Source: Lacrimispora defluvii (lineage in GTDB: Bacteria; Bacillota; Clostridia; Lachnospirales; Lachnospiraceae). From it: 64,000 bases of DNA. Under the pieces are notes generated by a model. That model searched no databases and was not told where the DNA came from. It saw nothing but the letters and a program-made list of their open reading frames with translations. Shown piece after piece: positions 45,448 through 55,000 of this stretch. Numbering within the stretch: the first letter of the stretch is position 1; each line of letters opens with the position of its first letter. The translations under genes and the position numbers were made by a program. The stretch is from NCBI GenBank assembly GCA_013036995.1, contig JAAOXG010000059.1, forward strand, positions 1 through 64,000, read 5' to 3'.

Positions 45448-46578
45448 TTACTCCTTTTTGCATGAATTATCATTAATTACAGCAGGATATGTGTCCGGAT
45501 GCTCAGGGTCGTAAAGCTGGCTGGCCCAGATCAGCAACACCAGGTCACTGCTGCCTGTATTTGTTACATCATGGATATAACCGGGCGGAATGTCTACTAC
45601 CTCCAGTTTTTCTGATGATATGGGATACTTAAGGATATCCCCCCCGCCCAGCTTCTGAAAGCGCAGGATGCCACAACCGTTTACGGCGATGAATTTCTCA
45701 GTCTTTGTATGGTGCCAGTGACTGCCTTTTGTCATGCCTGGTCTTGTAATATTAACGGAGATCTGACCCCCTGCTGTTGATTTAAGGCATTCAGCAAAAG
45801 CGCCCCGCTGATCCCTGTGTTCCTTAAGCGCATAGCAGAATTGGTCAACAGGCAGATAGCTTAAATAGGTGCCGTACAGTTTCCGGGTCAGTGGTTCGGC
45901 CATATCCGCCAGCTCAAGGTTCTGCCTGCTATCCCGAAATTCCCTGATGGTACGTTCCAGTTCCCTGACCGTAGTGTGATGAACGGGCTTCACCTGACAA
46001 AACCCGTTCTGTTTTATGATATGGCCCTGCAATGCTGCTGTAAAACTTTGGAGCACATCATCAATATAGACCAGTGAAATTTCTGTATCAGGATCATCGA
46101 TGCGTACGGGTAAACCACGGGCTATGTTGTGACAGAAGGTAGCCACTACACTGTTATAGTTAGGTGCGCACCATTTGCCGAAAACCCCGGGCAGGCGGAA
46201 GATATAAATATGGGTCCCTGTTTCTTGCGCATATGCCTTTACCAGATCCTCTGCTTTCCGTTTGCTTAGACCATAAGGATTATCAAGCTGTGCCTGTATA
46301 GAGGATGACATGAGCACAGGTGTATTTTTACCGCTATTTCTCAAAGCTTTTAACAGCTTACTGGTAAACTTATAGTTTTCCTCAAACTCTAAGGGATGCT
46401 CTGGTCTGTTAACGCCGGCCAGGTGAAAAACAAAATCACAGTCTGCTGCATAGCGGTCTAAAAGCTCCGGGCTGGTCTGTATGTCGTATTTAAAGAGCTG
46501 GCAGTCTCCCCCGGCTTCCAGATGGACACACAAATTTTTCCCGATAAATCCGCCTGAACCTGTAACCAGTATTTTCAT
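45448..46578 (-). CDS. capF: CapF-like bifunctional epimerase/reductase (SDR + cupin)
   Basis: A 376-residue protein. The SD AAGGAG, 11 bases before ATG 46578, sets the start. The N-terminal SDR domain has VTGSGGFIGKNL and SSSIQAQLDNPYGLSKRKAED (YxxxK). The C-terminal cupin (about 265-376) has GSHWHHTKTEKF (HxH...E), VNGCGILRF and PPGYIHDVTN. This SDR-cupin fusion is diagnostic for CapF/WbjC, in which the cupin performs C3 epimerisation and the SDR the C4 reduction to UDP-L-TalNAc. Overlaps capE by 4 bases. Confidence 0.9.
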   Translation of the reverse strand: MKILVTGSGGFIGKNLCVHLEAGGDCQLFKYDIQTSPELLDRYAADCDFVFHLAGVNRPEHPLEFEENYKFTSKLLKALRNSGKNTPVLMSSSIQAQLDNPYGLSKRKAEDLVKAYAQETGTHIYIFRLPGVFGKWCAPNYNSVVATFCHNIARGLPVRIDDPDTEISLVYIDDVLQSFTAALQGHIIKQNGFCQVKPVHHTTVRELERTIREFRDSRQNLELADMAEPLTRKLYGTYLSYLPVDQFCYALKEHRDQRGAFAECLKSTAGGQISVNITRPGMTKGSHWHHTKTEKFIAVNGCGILRFQKLGGGDILKYPISSEKLEVVDIPPGYIHDVTNTGSSDLVLLIWASQLYDPEHPDTYPAVINDNSCKKE

Positions 46579-47591
46579 AGATGGTTCCACTCCTTTAATT
46601 CATTTGCCACATAGCTGCAGCCTGACAACGTTTCTTTCAGTTCTTCCGGGGACAGCCGGTGGGTATTGCTTGAGTTGTACTCCTGTATGGTTCCAATATT
46701 CCGGTTACCATCGCTAAAATATTTTGCATAGTTTAAGTCGCTTTCATCTGCGGGGATGCAAAAATAATCTCCCATATCCATTGCTGATGCCATTTCCTCC
46801 CGTGTAAGCAGCGTTTCATGCATCTTTTCCCCTGTTCTTATGCCGATGTTCCGGATTTCGTTATCGGCATGGAACAGGATCTTGAGTGTCTGTGCAAGAT
46901 CACCAACGGTAGCTGCCGGGGATTTTTTGACCATCCGGTCCCCGGATTTTCCGTTTTCAAATGCGAAAAGCACCAGTTCAATGGCATCGTCCAGATTCAT
47001 CAGAAACCGGGTCATATCCGGATCCGTTACAGTGAGCGGCTGTCCATTTTTTATCTGCTCAATAAACAGAGGAATCACGGAACCCCGGGATGCCATGACG
47101 TTGCCGTACCTGGTACCGCAGATTACTATATTTTCTGCAGTTCTGGCTTTGGAGATAAAGGTTTTTTCCATCAGGGCCTTGGACATGCCCATTGCATTTA
47201 TAGGGTAAACGGCTTTGTCAGTTGATAAGCAGACCACTTTTTTAACGCCTGCTTCCACGGCGGCACTCAGCACATTTTCTGTGCCTAAAACATTGGTCTT
47301 GACCGTTTCTAACGGGAAGAATTCACAACTCGGTACCTGTTTGAGGGCGGCTGCATGGAAAATATAGTCCACACCCCGTACGCAGTTTTTTACGCTGGTA
47401 ATATCCCTTACATCACCAATTAAAAACTTAATTTTTTTGTTATTATATTTTTTCCTCATATCATCCTGCTTTTTTTCATCTCGTGAAAATATTCTGATTT
47501 CTCCTATATCTGTATCGAGGAGCCGTTTAAGCATGGCATTCCCGAAGGAACCGGTCCCTCCTGTTATGAGCAGAGTCTTGTCTTTAAACAT
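46575..47591 (-). CDS. capE: UDP-GlcNAc 4,6-dehydratase/5-epimerase (CapE/FlaA1-type)
   Basis: A 338-residue SDR. It starts DKTLLITGGTGSFGNAM (NAD site) and has LSTDKAVYPINAMGMSKALMEK, in which the usual YxxxK is MxxxK (M134, K138), a feature reported for S. aureus CapE. RYGNVMASRGSVIPLF and RIGEKMHETL-like IRTGEKMHETLLT are also typical of the inverting dehydratases. It makes the 4-keto-6-deoxy intermediate that CapF uses. It opens the five-gene operon. Confidence 0.92.
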   Translation of the reverse strand: MFKDKTLLITGGTGSFGNAMLKRLLDTDIGEIRIFSRDEKKQDDMRKKYNNKKIKFLIGDVRDITSVKNCVRGVDYIFHAAALKQVPSCEFFPLETVKTNVLGTENVLSAAVEAGVKKVVCLSTDKAVYPINAMGMSKALMEKTFISKARTAENIVICGTRYGNVMASRGSVIPLFIEQIKNGQPLTVTDPDMTRFLMNLDDAIELVLFAFENGKSGDRMVKKSPAATVGDLAQTLKILFHADNEIRNIGIRTGEKMHETLLTREEMASAMDMGDYFCIPADESDLNYAKYFSDGNRNIGTIQEYNSSNTHRLSPEELKETLSGCSYVANELKEWNHL

Positions 47592-47709
47592 AAGTCTCGT
47601 AGATCTCCAATCTAAAGTTAAGTCATTTATAGTATATGTTTGTTAATCTGGATTTGTTTTTTTGATTGTGTGTAATGATGGACACGTTAGAAATCATCTG
47701 GTATTTAAA

Positions 47710-47738
47710 TTGAAAATCGGTAAAATATATTGTATGAT
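47710..47738 (+). promoter_or_regulatory. promoter of the zf-HC2/polA operon
   Basis: TTGAAA (47710-47715), 17 bases, TATGAT (47733-47738); SD AAGGAGGGG follows at 47757-47765. Confidence 0.75.
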
Positions 47739-47772
47739 AGTAAAAAGCTATGGTTAAGGAGGGGTCTGGACG

Positions 47773-48123
47773 ATGACATGTAAGGAAGCAGAGCGTCTGG
47801 TCATTCCATATATAAACGATGAACTGACAGATGAGGAACTAAAAGAATTTTTGGAGCATACGCAGACCTGCTTAAATTGTATGGAAGAACTGGAAATATA
47901 TTTTACCATAGAAGCAGGTATCATGCAGCTGGATTCTGAAACAGGGAATTATAATATCAAGGGAGCACTGGAGGCGGCGCTGGAACAGTCCAGACAAAGA
48001 CTTCAGTTTATTCAGCTGATAAAAATAGCAAGATATGCGGTATCCACCGTGTGCGTTATGGCACTTGTCATTACAGTCCTTCTTCAGTGCAGAATCTGGC
48101 TGCAGTTGGGCTTGCTTGGATAG
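47773..48123 (+). CDS. zf-HC2 (anti-sigma-like) single-pass membrane protein
   Basis: A 116-residue protein. N-terminal zinc motif of the anti-sigma ZAS type: C3, H29, C33 and C36 (HTQTCLNCMEEL). One TM segment near 86-108 (YAVSTVCVMALVITVLLQC). The C-terminal tail is short, so it can hardly sense an extracellular signal by a domain. There is no sigma gene adjacent; the next gene is polA, 8 bases on, and the two are probably co-transcribed from the promoter at 47710. Its partner is unknown. Confidence 0.75.
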   Translation: MTCKEAERLVIPYINDELTDEELKEFLEHTQTCLNCMEELEIYFTIEAGIMQLDSETGNYNIKGALEAALEQSRQRLQFIQLIKIARYAVSTVCVMALVITVLLQCRIWLQLGLLG

Positions 48124-48131
48124 GAGAACAG

Positions 48132-50663
48132 ATGAACAGAAAAAAAACAGTACTGATTGACGGAACCAGCATGCTGAAAGAGGCTTATTATGCAGTTCCA
48201 GCCAATTGTGTAAAAGGATTACGCAATGTGGTGGCTCGTATTATAGAAGAAAAACAGACAGATTATATTGCAGCGGTATTTGGCGGTATGAATGAGAATG
48301 GGACAGCTGCCCGGGATCTGATGGATAATGAAACCAGATTAAAGGAAACACTTGGTTCTTTAAAAATTCCTGTTTTTGAAAAAGAGGGGGCCCGTTCTCT
48401 GGATCTTATTTGTTCTCTGGCAAAAAACTGTATCTCGGATGAAAAAGACGTCTCCGTACTTACTGCAGATGAGAACTTTTTAATGACGCTAAGCCAGCAT
48501 ATCACTGCCTGGATTCCTGGCGTTGGAGAAGAAGGGACAGAGTTAATAATCTGGACAGAGGAGAAGGTAAAGAAAGAGTTTGGCCTTGAACCGGAACAGT
48601 TAAAAGATGTGTTTTCATTGGAAAGGGGTGCGGGCATTGGTCGAAAAACTGCATGCCGCCTTGTTTCCCAGTATGGTTCCCTGCAGGCAATCTATGGACA
48701 GAAAGAGGAACTTGAGTCTGGCCAGATCCGGGAAGCATTAACGGAGTATGAACAGCAGATCAACAAAGAGGCGCAATTCCTATGCCTGAAAACAGATTAT
48801 GATGTTCATCTGGATGAGGTGAGAACCATTGCAGAATCAGAAATTGCAGAAATCATGGATATGGATTTTGAACCTGCAAGTTTCCCGGAAGAAGTGGTGG
48901 AGATTTCATCTGAAGGCTGGATGGGAAAAGCGATTACAGAGCTCGCTGATGCAGAGGCAATTTTTTCTGGATGTGCTGCAGGTACGAGCCTTGGTCTGCA
49001 GGTGGCTGGAACAGATAAAAAAATCGCTGCCCTGGCTTTATGTCTGTCAAAAGAGGAGTGTTGGTGTTTGGTTGCCCAGGGGAATTTAACGTCAGAATAC
49101 CTGAAAGAAAAGGTAGAGGAAGTCATAAGCCGCGGAGCAAATGTTACCGTTCTTGACCTGAAAAGCCAGCTTTCATTTATAAACGTATCTGACGAAAAAA
49201 CAGTGTTTGATGCTTCCCTGGCAGCTTATTTAATTGATCCGTTAAAAAGCTCCTATGAATACAATGATCTGGCACAGGATTATCTCCAGTTATCCCTTCC
49301 TTCCAAAACAGAATTGTTGGGTAAACGTACGATAATCCAGGCACTTGCTGAAAATCAAAACCAGGCAGTGACCTGTATGTGTTCCATGGCTTATGTTTCT
49401 TTTATGTGCGGAAGCATTTTAAAAGAAGGACTCAAAACAGCTGAGATGGAACGGCTGTTTTATGAGATTGAAATGCCTCTGGTTTATAGTTTATTTACTA
49501 TGGAAGAAACAGGAATCCGTGTGGAGAGGGACAGGCTGAAAGAATACGGGGACAGGCTAAAGATTCGGATAAAGGAAACAGAACAGAAAATATATGAACA
49601 GACAGGTGAAACCTTTAATATTAATTCGCCGAAACAGCTGGGTGAAATCCTGTTTGAAAAGATGAAACTGCCAGGTGGGAAAAAAACAAAAACCGGTTAT
49701 TCCACAGCCGCCGATGTACTTGAAAAGCTGGCTCCCGATTATCCGGTCATAGAACAGATTCTGGATTACAGGCAGCTGACTAAATTAAACTCCACCTATG
49801 CCGATGGACTGGCCGCCTATATTGGTTCCGATGAACGGATTCACGGCACCTTTAATCAGACAATTACCGCTACCGGCAGAATCAGCAGCACTGAGCCTAA
49901 TTTACAGAATATCCCTATCCGTATGGAACTGGGAAGAGAGATCCGAAAAGTCTTTGTTCCACAGGAAGGCTGTGTTTTTGTAGACGCTGATTACTCCCAG
50001 ATTGAACTGAGGGTTCTGGCTCACATGTCTGGAGATGAAAGACTGATTGGTGCCTATCAGCAGGCTGAGGATATTCATGCAATCACTGCTTCGGAGGTTT
50101 TTCATGTACCTTTGACGGAAGTAACCTCCCTGCAGCGACGCAATGCAAAGGCGGTCAATTTCGGTATTGTATATGGAATCAGCTCATTTGGTTTAAGTGA
50201 AGGCTTAAGTATTACCAGAAAAGAAGCGACCGAGTATATTGAGAAGTATTTCGAAACTTATCCAGGGGTAAAGCTGTTCCTGGACAAACTGGTGGCAGAT
50301 GCAAAAGAAACCGGGTATGCAGTCAGTATGTTTGGAAGGCGCCGTCCCGTCCCTGAACTGAAATCATCTAATTTTATGCAGCGTTCCTTCGGAGAACGTG
50401 TAGCGATGAATTCTCCGATTCAGGGAACAGCGGCAGATATTATGAAGATTGCCATGATTCGGGTTGACCGTGCCCTTAAAAAACAGGGTCTGCAGTCGAA
50501 GATTGTTCTTCAGGTTCATGATGAACTTTTAATTGAGACCCGGTTGGAAGAACTTAATCAGGTGAAAAAACTGTTGGTGGAAGAGATGAAGAGTGCTGCC
50601 AGTCTTGCTGTGCCGCTGGAAGTTGATGCCAATGTTGGGGAATCCTGGTTCGATGCCAAATAA
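48132..50663 (+). CDS. polA: DNA polymerase I with apparently inactive nuclease domains
   Basis: An 843-residue family A polymerase. SD TAGGAGAAC sets ATG 48132. Polymerase motifs are intact: DADYSQIELRVLAH (A), KAVNFGIVYGIS (B) and QVHDELLIE (C). The N-terminal 5'-nuclease domain (about 1-270) keeps the fold (IDGTSML, GIGRKTACRLVSQYG) but lacks most catalytic acids: AVFGG instead of AFD, GARSLDL instead of EADD, TADENF instead of TGDKD, and FSLERGAGIG instead of DSSDNIPG. The 3'-5' exonuclease region (about 290-430) also lacks the DxE motif. Compared with the usual 870-930 residues it is shortened. It should make DNA but not process flaps. Confidence 0.93.
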   Translation: MNRKKTVLIDGTSMLKEAYYAVPANCVKGLRNVVARIIEEKQTDYIAAVFGGMNENGTAARDLMDNETRLKETLGSLKIPVFEKEGARSLDLICSLAKNCISDEKDVSVLTADENFLMTLSQHITAWIPGVGEEGTELIIWTEEKVKKEFGLEPEQLKDVFSLERGAGIGRKTACRLVSQYGSLQAIYGQKEELESGQIREALTEYEQQINKEAQFLCLKTDYDVHLDEVRTIAESEIAEIMDMDFEPASFPEEVVEISSEGWMGKAITELADAEAIFSGCAAGTSLGLQVAGTDKKIAALALCLSKEECWCLVAQGNLTSEYLKEKVEEVISRGANVTVLDLKSQLSFINVSDEKTVFDASLAAYLIDPLKSSYEYNDLAQDYLQLSLPSKTELLGKRTIIQALAENQNQAVTCMCSMAYVSFMCGSILKEGLKTAEMERLFYEIEMPLVYSLFTMEETGIRVERDRLKEYGDRLKIRIKETEQKIYEQTGETFNINSPKQLGEILFEKMKLPGGKKTKTGYSTAADVLEKLAPDYPVIEQILDYRQLTKLNSTYADGLAAYIGSDERIHGTFNQTITATGRISSTEPNLQNIPIRMELGREIRKVFVPQEGCVFVDADYSQIELRVLAHMSGDERLIGAYQQAEDIHAITASEVFHVPLTEVTSLQRRNAKAVNFGIVYGISSFGLSEGLSITRKEATEYIEKYFETYPGVKLFLDKLVADAKETGYAVSMFGRRRPVPELKSSNFMQRSFGERVAMNSPIQGTAADIMKIAMIRVDRALKKQGLQSKIVLQVHDELLIETRLEELNQVKKLLVEEMKSAASLAVPLEVDANVGESWFDAK

Positions 50664-50679
50664 TAGGATGGTGAAACGT

Positions 50680-51261
50680 ATGAAAGTAATTGGGCTTACT
50701 GGCGGAGTGGGGGCTGGTAAAAGTCTGGTTCTCACCATATTAAAAACAAAATATAATGCAGAAGTGATGGAAGCGGACAAAGTTGCCCATGAACTGATGG
50801 AACCGGGAGAAGAAGGATATCTGCGGATAAAAGAAACTTTTGGTGAAGCCATTCTTAATTCAGACGGCACCATTAACCGTACTGCACTGGGAAAAGAGAT
50901 TTTTGACAATGAATCTGCCAGAGAACAGATTAATTTAATGATTCATCCCCTGGTGTGGAAAAGAATCAGACAAAAAATTTCCGCTTCCCAAGCCGGCCTT
51001 ATTGTGGTAGAATTTGCAATTATGGGTGAAGAAGCGGAAGACATCTATGATGAGATGTGGTATGTACATGCATCGGAAGAAGTCAGAATGAGACGGCTTT
51101 TAAAAAACAGGGGCTACTCAAAGGAACGTTCGGAAAAAATGATCAGAAGCCAGGCGTCGGAACAGGAATATGCAAGGCGCTGCGACCGGATAATCGAAAA
51201 CCATGGTTCTGTTAAGGATTTAGAGGATCAATTGGCGGAAATATTAAAAAGCAGGGGATAG
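50680..51261 (+). CDS. coaE: dephospho-CoA kinase
   Basis: A 193-residue P-loop kinase for the last step of CoA synthesis. VIGLTGGVGAGKS is the Walker A, EADKVAHELMEPG and MIHPLVWKRI are CoaE signatures. The start is ATG 50680 (ATG 50668 also in frame, with AGGATGGTG overlapping). The gene follows polA by 16 bases. The usual neighbour in Firmicutes is polA-(mutM)-coaE, so the order is conserved. Confidence 0.93.
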   Translation: MKVIGLTGGVGAGKSLVLTILKTKYNAEVMEADKVAHELMEPGEEGYLRIKETFGEAILNSDGTINRTALGKEIFDNESAREQINLMIHPLVWKRIRQKISASQAGLIVVEFAIMGEEAEDIYDEMWYVHASEEVRMRRLLKNRGYSKERSEKMIRSQASEQEYARRCDRIIENHGSVKDLEDQLAEILKSRG

Positions 51262-51267
51262 AAAACG

Positions 51268-52065
51268 ATGAGACTGGTAAGCATTGCTAGCGGGAGCAGC
51301 GGAAACTGCATTTATGTAGGTTCTGATACGACTCATGTTCTGGTAGATGCCGGAATAAGCAATAAAAGAATTGAACAGGGCTTAAATGAAATTGGATTAA
51401 AGGGGAGCGAGCTCACAGGGATTGTAATCACTCATGAGCACTCGGACCATACCAAAGGGCTTGGAGTACTGGCCAGAAAGTATGGCGTTCCCATTTATGG
51501 AACAAGGGAGACACTGGAGGAGATTTCCAGACAGAAGTATCTGGGAGAATATCCCCGGGAATTGTTTTGCGCCATTCGCCCCGATGTGGATTTTTTCGTT
51601 GGTGATTTAGAGGTCAAACCGTTTTCCATTGACCATGATGCGGCAAATCCGGTAGCATACCGGATACAGCATGAACATAAGTCTGTTGCGATAGCAACGG
51701 ATATGGGGCATTACAATCAGTACATTATCGAGCATCTGCAGGGACTGGATGCTGTTTTATTAGAATCCAACCACGATGTGAATATGCTTCAGGCAGGACC
51801 TTATCCTTATTATTTAAAACGAAGGATATTGGGAGATCATGGACATTTATCCAATGAAAATGCGGGACGGCTGCTGTGCTGCATTCTTCACGAAAACTTA
51901 AAGAAGATTCTGCTGGGTCATTTAAGCAAGGAAAATAATTACGAAGAGCTTGCTTATGAAACCGTAAAGCTTGAAATCTCAGAGGGAGATAATCCATTTA
52001 AGGCATCTGATTTTTCCATAGCCGTTGCAAAACGGGATCAGATGTCGGAAATTATCACTATATAA
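51268..52065 (+). CDS. walJ: MBL-fold metallo-hydrolase, WalJ/YycJ family
   Basis: A 265-residue metallo-beta-lactamase-fold protein. SIASGSSGNCIYVG at the start and ITHEHSDHTKGLGVLARKYGVPIYGT with the HxHxDH metal motif identify the YycJ/WalJ group, thought to act in coordinating DNA repair or replication with cell division. LLESNHDVNMLQ and RRILGDHGHLSNENAG hold later ligands. It is followed by an ACT protein gene on the same transcript. Confidence 0.88.
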   Translation: MRLVSIASGSSGNCIYVGSDTTHVLVDAGISNKRIEQGLNEIGLKGSELTGIVITHEHSDHTKGLGVLARKYGVPIYGTRETLEEISRQKYLGEYPRELFCAIRPDVDFFVGDLEVKPFSIDHDAANPVAYRIQHEHKSVAIATDMGHYNQYIIEHLQGLDAVLLESNHDVNMLQAGPYPYYLKRRILGDHGHLSNENAGRLLCCILHENLKKILLGHLSKENNYEELAYETVKLEISEGDNPFKASDFSIAVAKRDQMSEIITI

Positions 52066-52079
52066 AGAGGAGATGCATG

Positions 52080-52352
52080 ATGAATAAGACGATTATTACA
52101 GTAGTTGGCAAGGACACAGTAGGGATTATAGCAAAGATTTGCACTTTTCTGGCAAATAACCAGGTAAACATATTGGATATTTCCCAGACCATTGTACAGG
52201 GATATTTTAATATGATGATGATTGTTGACATCAATGAAGCAGCCAAGCCTTTTGGAGAGCTTGCGGATGAACTGGAACAAATTGGAGACGAGATTGGTGT
52301 AAAGGTAAAATGCCAGAGAGAAGAAATTTTTACTAAAATGCATCGGATCTGA
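52080..52352 (+). CDS. ACT-domain protein (UPF0237)
   Basis: A 90-residue protein. SD GAGGAG fits ATG 52080 slightly better than ATG 52077. It has the ACT pattern TIITVVGKDTVGIIAKICTFLANNQVNILDISQTIVQGYF, with one ligand-binding Gly-x-x-(x)-I loop. This family always sits directly before UPF0210, as here. It probably binds a small ligand (amino acid) to regulate the partner. Confidence 0.9.
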   Translation: MNKTIITVVGKDTVGIIAKICTFLANNQVNILDISQTIVQGYFNMMMIVDINEAAKPFGELADELEQIGDEIGVKVKCQREEIFTKMHRI

Positions 52353-52391
52353 TTACTGCAGTGAGGCTTAAGAAAAGGAAGGGTTATCGAT

Positions 52392-53756
52392 ATGTTGAAT
52401 ATGTTTGAAGTAAATGAGACCAATAAGATGATCGAGCAGGAATTGCTGGATGTGCGCACTATCACCATGGGTATCAGTCTCCTTGACTGCTGCGACAGTG
52501 ATTTAAAAGCGGTGAATGAAAAGATTTACAACAAGATCACCACGGTTGCAAAAAATCTGGTATCTGTAGGAAAAGAGATAGAGAAAGATTTTGCAATTCC
52601 CATTGTAAATAAACGTATTTCCGTAACCCCGATTGCAATGGTAGGAGCGGCTGCCTGCAAAACTCCTGATGACTTTGTTACCATAGCACAGACCCTTGAC
52701 CGCGCAGCAAAAGAAGTTGGTGTTAATTTCATTGGCGGATATTCTGCACTTGTCAGCAAGGGAATGACAACGGCAGATAAAAACCTGATCTGCTCTATTC
52801 CAAAAGCTCTGGCCTGTACAGACCGTGTCTGCAGCTCTGTAAATGTAGGTTCTACTAAGACAGGAATCAATATGGATGCAGTTGCTCTTATGGGCAGGAT
52901 TGTTCTGGAAACAGCAGAGGAAACCAAAGATAATGATTCCCTTGGCTGTGCAAAACTGGTGATATTCTGCAACGCGCCGGATGATAATCCATTTATGGCT
53001 GGTGCATTTCATGGTGTTACAGAAGCAGATGCAATTATCAATGTAGGTGTCAGCGGACCCGGTGTAGTAAAACGGGCGATAGAGGCCGCAAGAGGAAAGG
53101 ACTTTGAAGTTCTTTGCGAGACCATTAAGAAAACTGCATTTAAGATAACCCGGGTCGGACAGCTGGTTGCCCAGGAAGCATCCAGAAGACTTAACATCCC
53201 ATTTGGTATCATAGATCTGTCTCTGGCTCCCACACCTGCAATCGGTGACAGTGTAGCAGAAATCTTAGAAGAGATTGGTCTGGAACGGGTTGGTGCCCCA
53301 GGCACAACGGCTGCCCTGGCTCTGCTCAATGACCAGGTAAAAAAGGGAGGAGTTATGGCTTCATCCTATGTAGGCGGTTTAAGCGGTGCATTTATTCCTG
53401 TCAGTGAAGACCAGGGAATGATTGATGCAGTTGCCATGGGTGCATTAAACCTTGAAAAACTGGAAGCAATGACCTGTGTCTGCTCCGTTGGTCTGGACAT
53501 GATTGCCATACCAGGTGATACTCCTGCCTCCACCATATCCGGAATCATTGCAGATGAATCAGCAATCGGTATGATAAACCAGAAAACAACTGCAGTTCGT
53601 ATTATTCCGGTAATCGGTAAGTCTGTGGGCGAAACTGTGGAATTCGGCGGTCTTTTAGGATACGCTCCTGTTATGCCAGTCAATCAATACTCCTGTGAAA
53701 AGTTTGTAAACCGCGGAGGAAGAATTCCTGCGCCTATACACAGCTTTAAGAATTAG
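52392..53756 (+). CDS. UPF0210 (PFL-like, DUF711) protein
   Basis: A 454-residue conserved protein of unknown function. It matches the family through [50 protein letters not shown], and the glycine-rich end [17 protein letters not shown] structural relation to pyruvate formate-lyase-type glycyl radical enzymes was proposed from a solved member, but I see no obvious catalytic Cys-Cys pair. It is preceded by its ACT partner with 39 bases between. Confidence 0.9.
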   Translation: MLNMFEVNETNKMIEQELLDVRTITMGISLLDCCDSDLKAVNEKIYNKITTVAKNLVSVGKEIEKDFAIPIVNKRISVTPIAMVGAAACKTPDDFVTIAQTLDRAAKEVGVNFIGGYSALVSKGMTTADKNLICSIPKALACTDRVCSSVNVGSTKTGINMDAVALMGRIVLETAEETKDNDSLGCAKLVIFCNAPDDNPFMAGAFHGVTEADAIINVGVSGPGVVKRAIEAARGKDFEVLCETIKKTAFKITRVGQLVAQEASRRLNIPFGIIDLSLAPTPAIGDSVAEILEEIGLERVGAPGTTAALALLNDQVKKGGVMASSYVGGLSGAFIPVSEDQGMIDAVAMGALNLEKLEAMTCVCSVGLDMIAIPGDTPASTISGIIADESAIGMINQKTTAVRIIPVIGKSVGETVEFGGLLGYAPVMPVNQYSCEKFVNRGGRIPAPIHSFKN

Positions 53757-53758
53757 CC

Positions 53759-54925
53759 ATGGAACAGAACGATAAAAGAGAAGTGACGGAAGCACTCAGG
53801 GAATTTATTGATGAATATTTAATTCGTATGATCATCAGCAATCCGGTTGAGAAACAGGGAATGTCCAAAGTGAAAATCCGTCCTCTTAAGCAAAAGGATT
53901 TATTACTGTTTCAGGCCGAGGAGTTCATTGGAAACCAGGCATTTCATAAAAACCTGACAAAAGAGGAATGTGCAGACTATGCTGCAGATTTACTGGCTGG
54001 AACGTTTCGGCAGCTGGAACTGGAATCAGCAAAAGGCCAGGTCAGGGTACTGATCAGCAAAAAAGGGGTTCCTGGTATTAAGCTGAAACGTATTCCCCAA
54101 AAAATCACAGCACTTCCTGTGGTGACGGATCATAACAGACAAAAAAATTATATTTTAAAAGAAGGGACTCCCATACCATTTTTAGTTGATTTAGGAGTCA
54201 TGTCGGAAAATGGAAGCATCATAAAATCAAGATATGACAAATTCCGCCAGATTAACCGGTTCCTTGAATTTATTGAAGATATACTTCCCAGACTTCACAA
54301 AGACAGGGAAAATGTAATTATTGATTTTGGCTGTGGCAAATCCTATTTAACATTTGCCATGTATTATTACCTTCATGTGCAGAAGGGATACTCCATCCGC
54401 ATTATCGGTCTTGATTTAAAGCAGACGGTAATTGACAACTGCAACCGGTTAAGTGAGAGCTATGGGTACGATAAACTCAGATTCTATCACGGAGATATTG
54501 CATCATACGATGGCGTCAGTCAGGTGGATATGGTGGTTACACTTCATGCCTGTGATACAGCCACTGATTTTGCTCTGGCAAAAGCGGTTTCATGGGGGGC
54601 ATCTGTCATTTTATCCGTACCATGCTGTCAGCATGAACTCAACAAACACATAGAGAACAGTCTGATGGCACCTGTATTCCAGTATGGTCTTATAAAAGAA
54701 CGAATGGCGGCTCTGTATACAGATGCCCTTAGGGCAGAGATATTGGAGAACCAGGGATACAGAACACAGATTCTGGAATTTATTGATATGGAGCATACAC
54801 CAAAGAACATATTAATCCGTGCTGTAAAGCAGGGGGAGAAGAAAAATAACCGAAGCCAAATTGATGAAATTATGAAATTTCTTCATGGAAATCTGACTCT
54901 TTATGATTTGTTTTACAAAGAATAA
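53759..54925 (+). CDS. class I SAM-dependent methyltransferase (Methyltransf_32-like)
   Basis: A 388-residue protein. A 130-residue N-terminal region precedes the SAM fold: VIIDFGCGKSYLTFAMYYYL (motif I), IIGLDLKQTVIDNC (motif II) and VVTLHACDTATDFALAKA, then SVPCCQHELN. HACDTATD and the SVPCC block are typical of a group annotated as possible RNA methyltransferases (Methyltransf_32). Substrate unknown. It starts two bases after the UPF0210 stop, so it is co-transcribed. Confidence 0.8.
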   Translation: MEQNDKREVTEALREFIDEYLIRMIISNPVEKQGMSKVKIRPLKQKDLLLFQAEEFIGNQAFHKNLTKEECADYAADLLAGTFRQLELESAKGQVRVLISKKGVPGIKLKRIPQKITALPVVTDHNRQKNYILKEGTPIPFLVDLGVMSENGSIIKSRYDKFRQINRFLEFIEDILPRLHKDRENVIIDFGCGKSYLTFAMYYYLHVQKGYSIRIIGLDLKQTVIDNCNRLSESYGYDKLRFYHGDIASYDGVSQVDMVVTLHACDTATDFALAKAVSWGASVILSVPCCQHELNKHIENSLMAPVFQYGLIKERMAALYTDALRAEILENQGYRTQILEFIDMEHTPKNILIRAVKQGEKKNNRSQIDEIMKFLHGNLTLYDLFYKE

Positions 54926-55000
54926 ACTAATATAAAATTATGAGTGAAATTTGCTGTCATATATGTTATGATATAAGCAATAATTAAAGGAGGAAAATCC

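Noticed and set aside
42474-47591. Complete capsule locus
   Set aside because: No initiating transferase, flippase (Wzx), polymerase (Wzy) or export genes are present in the window; only precursor synthesis and two transferases.
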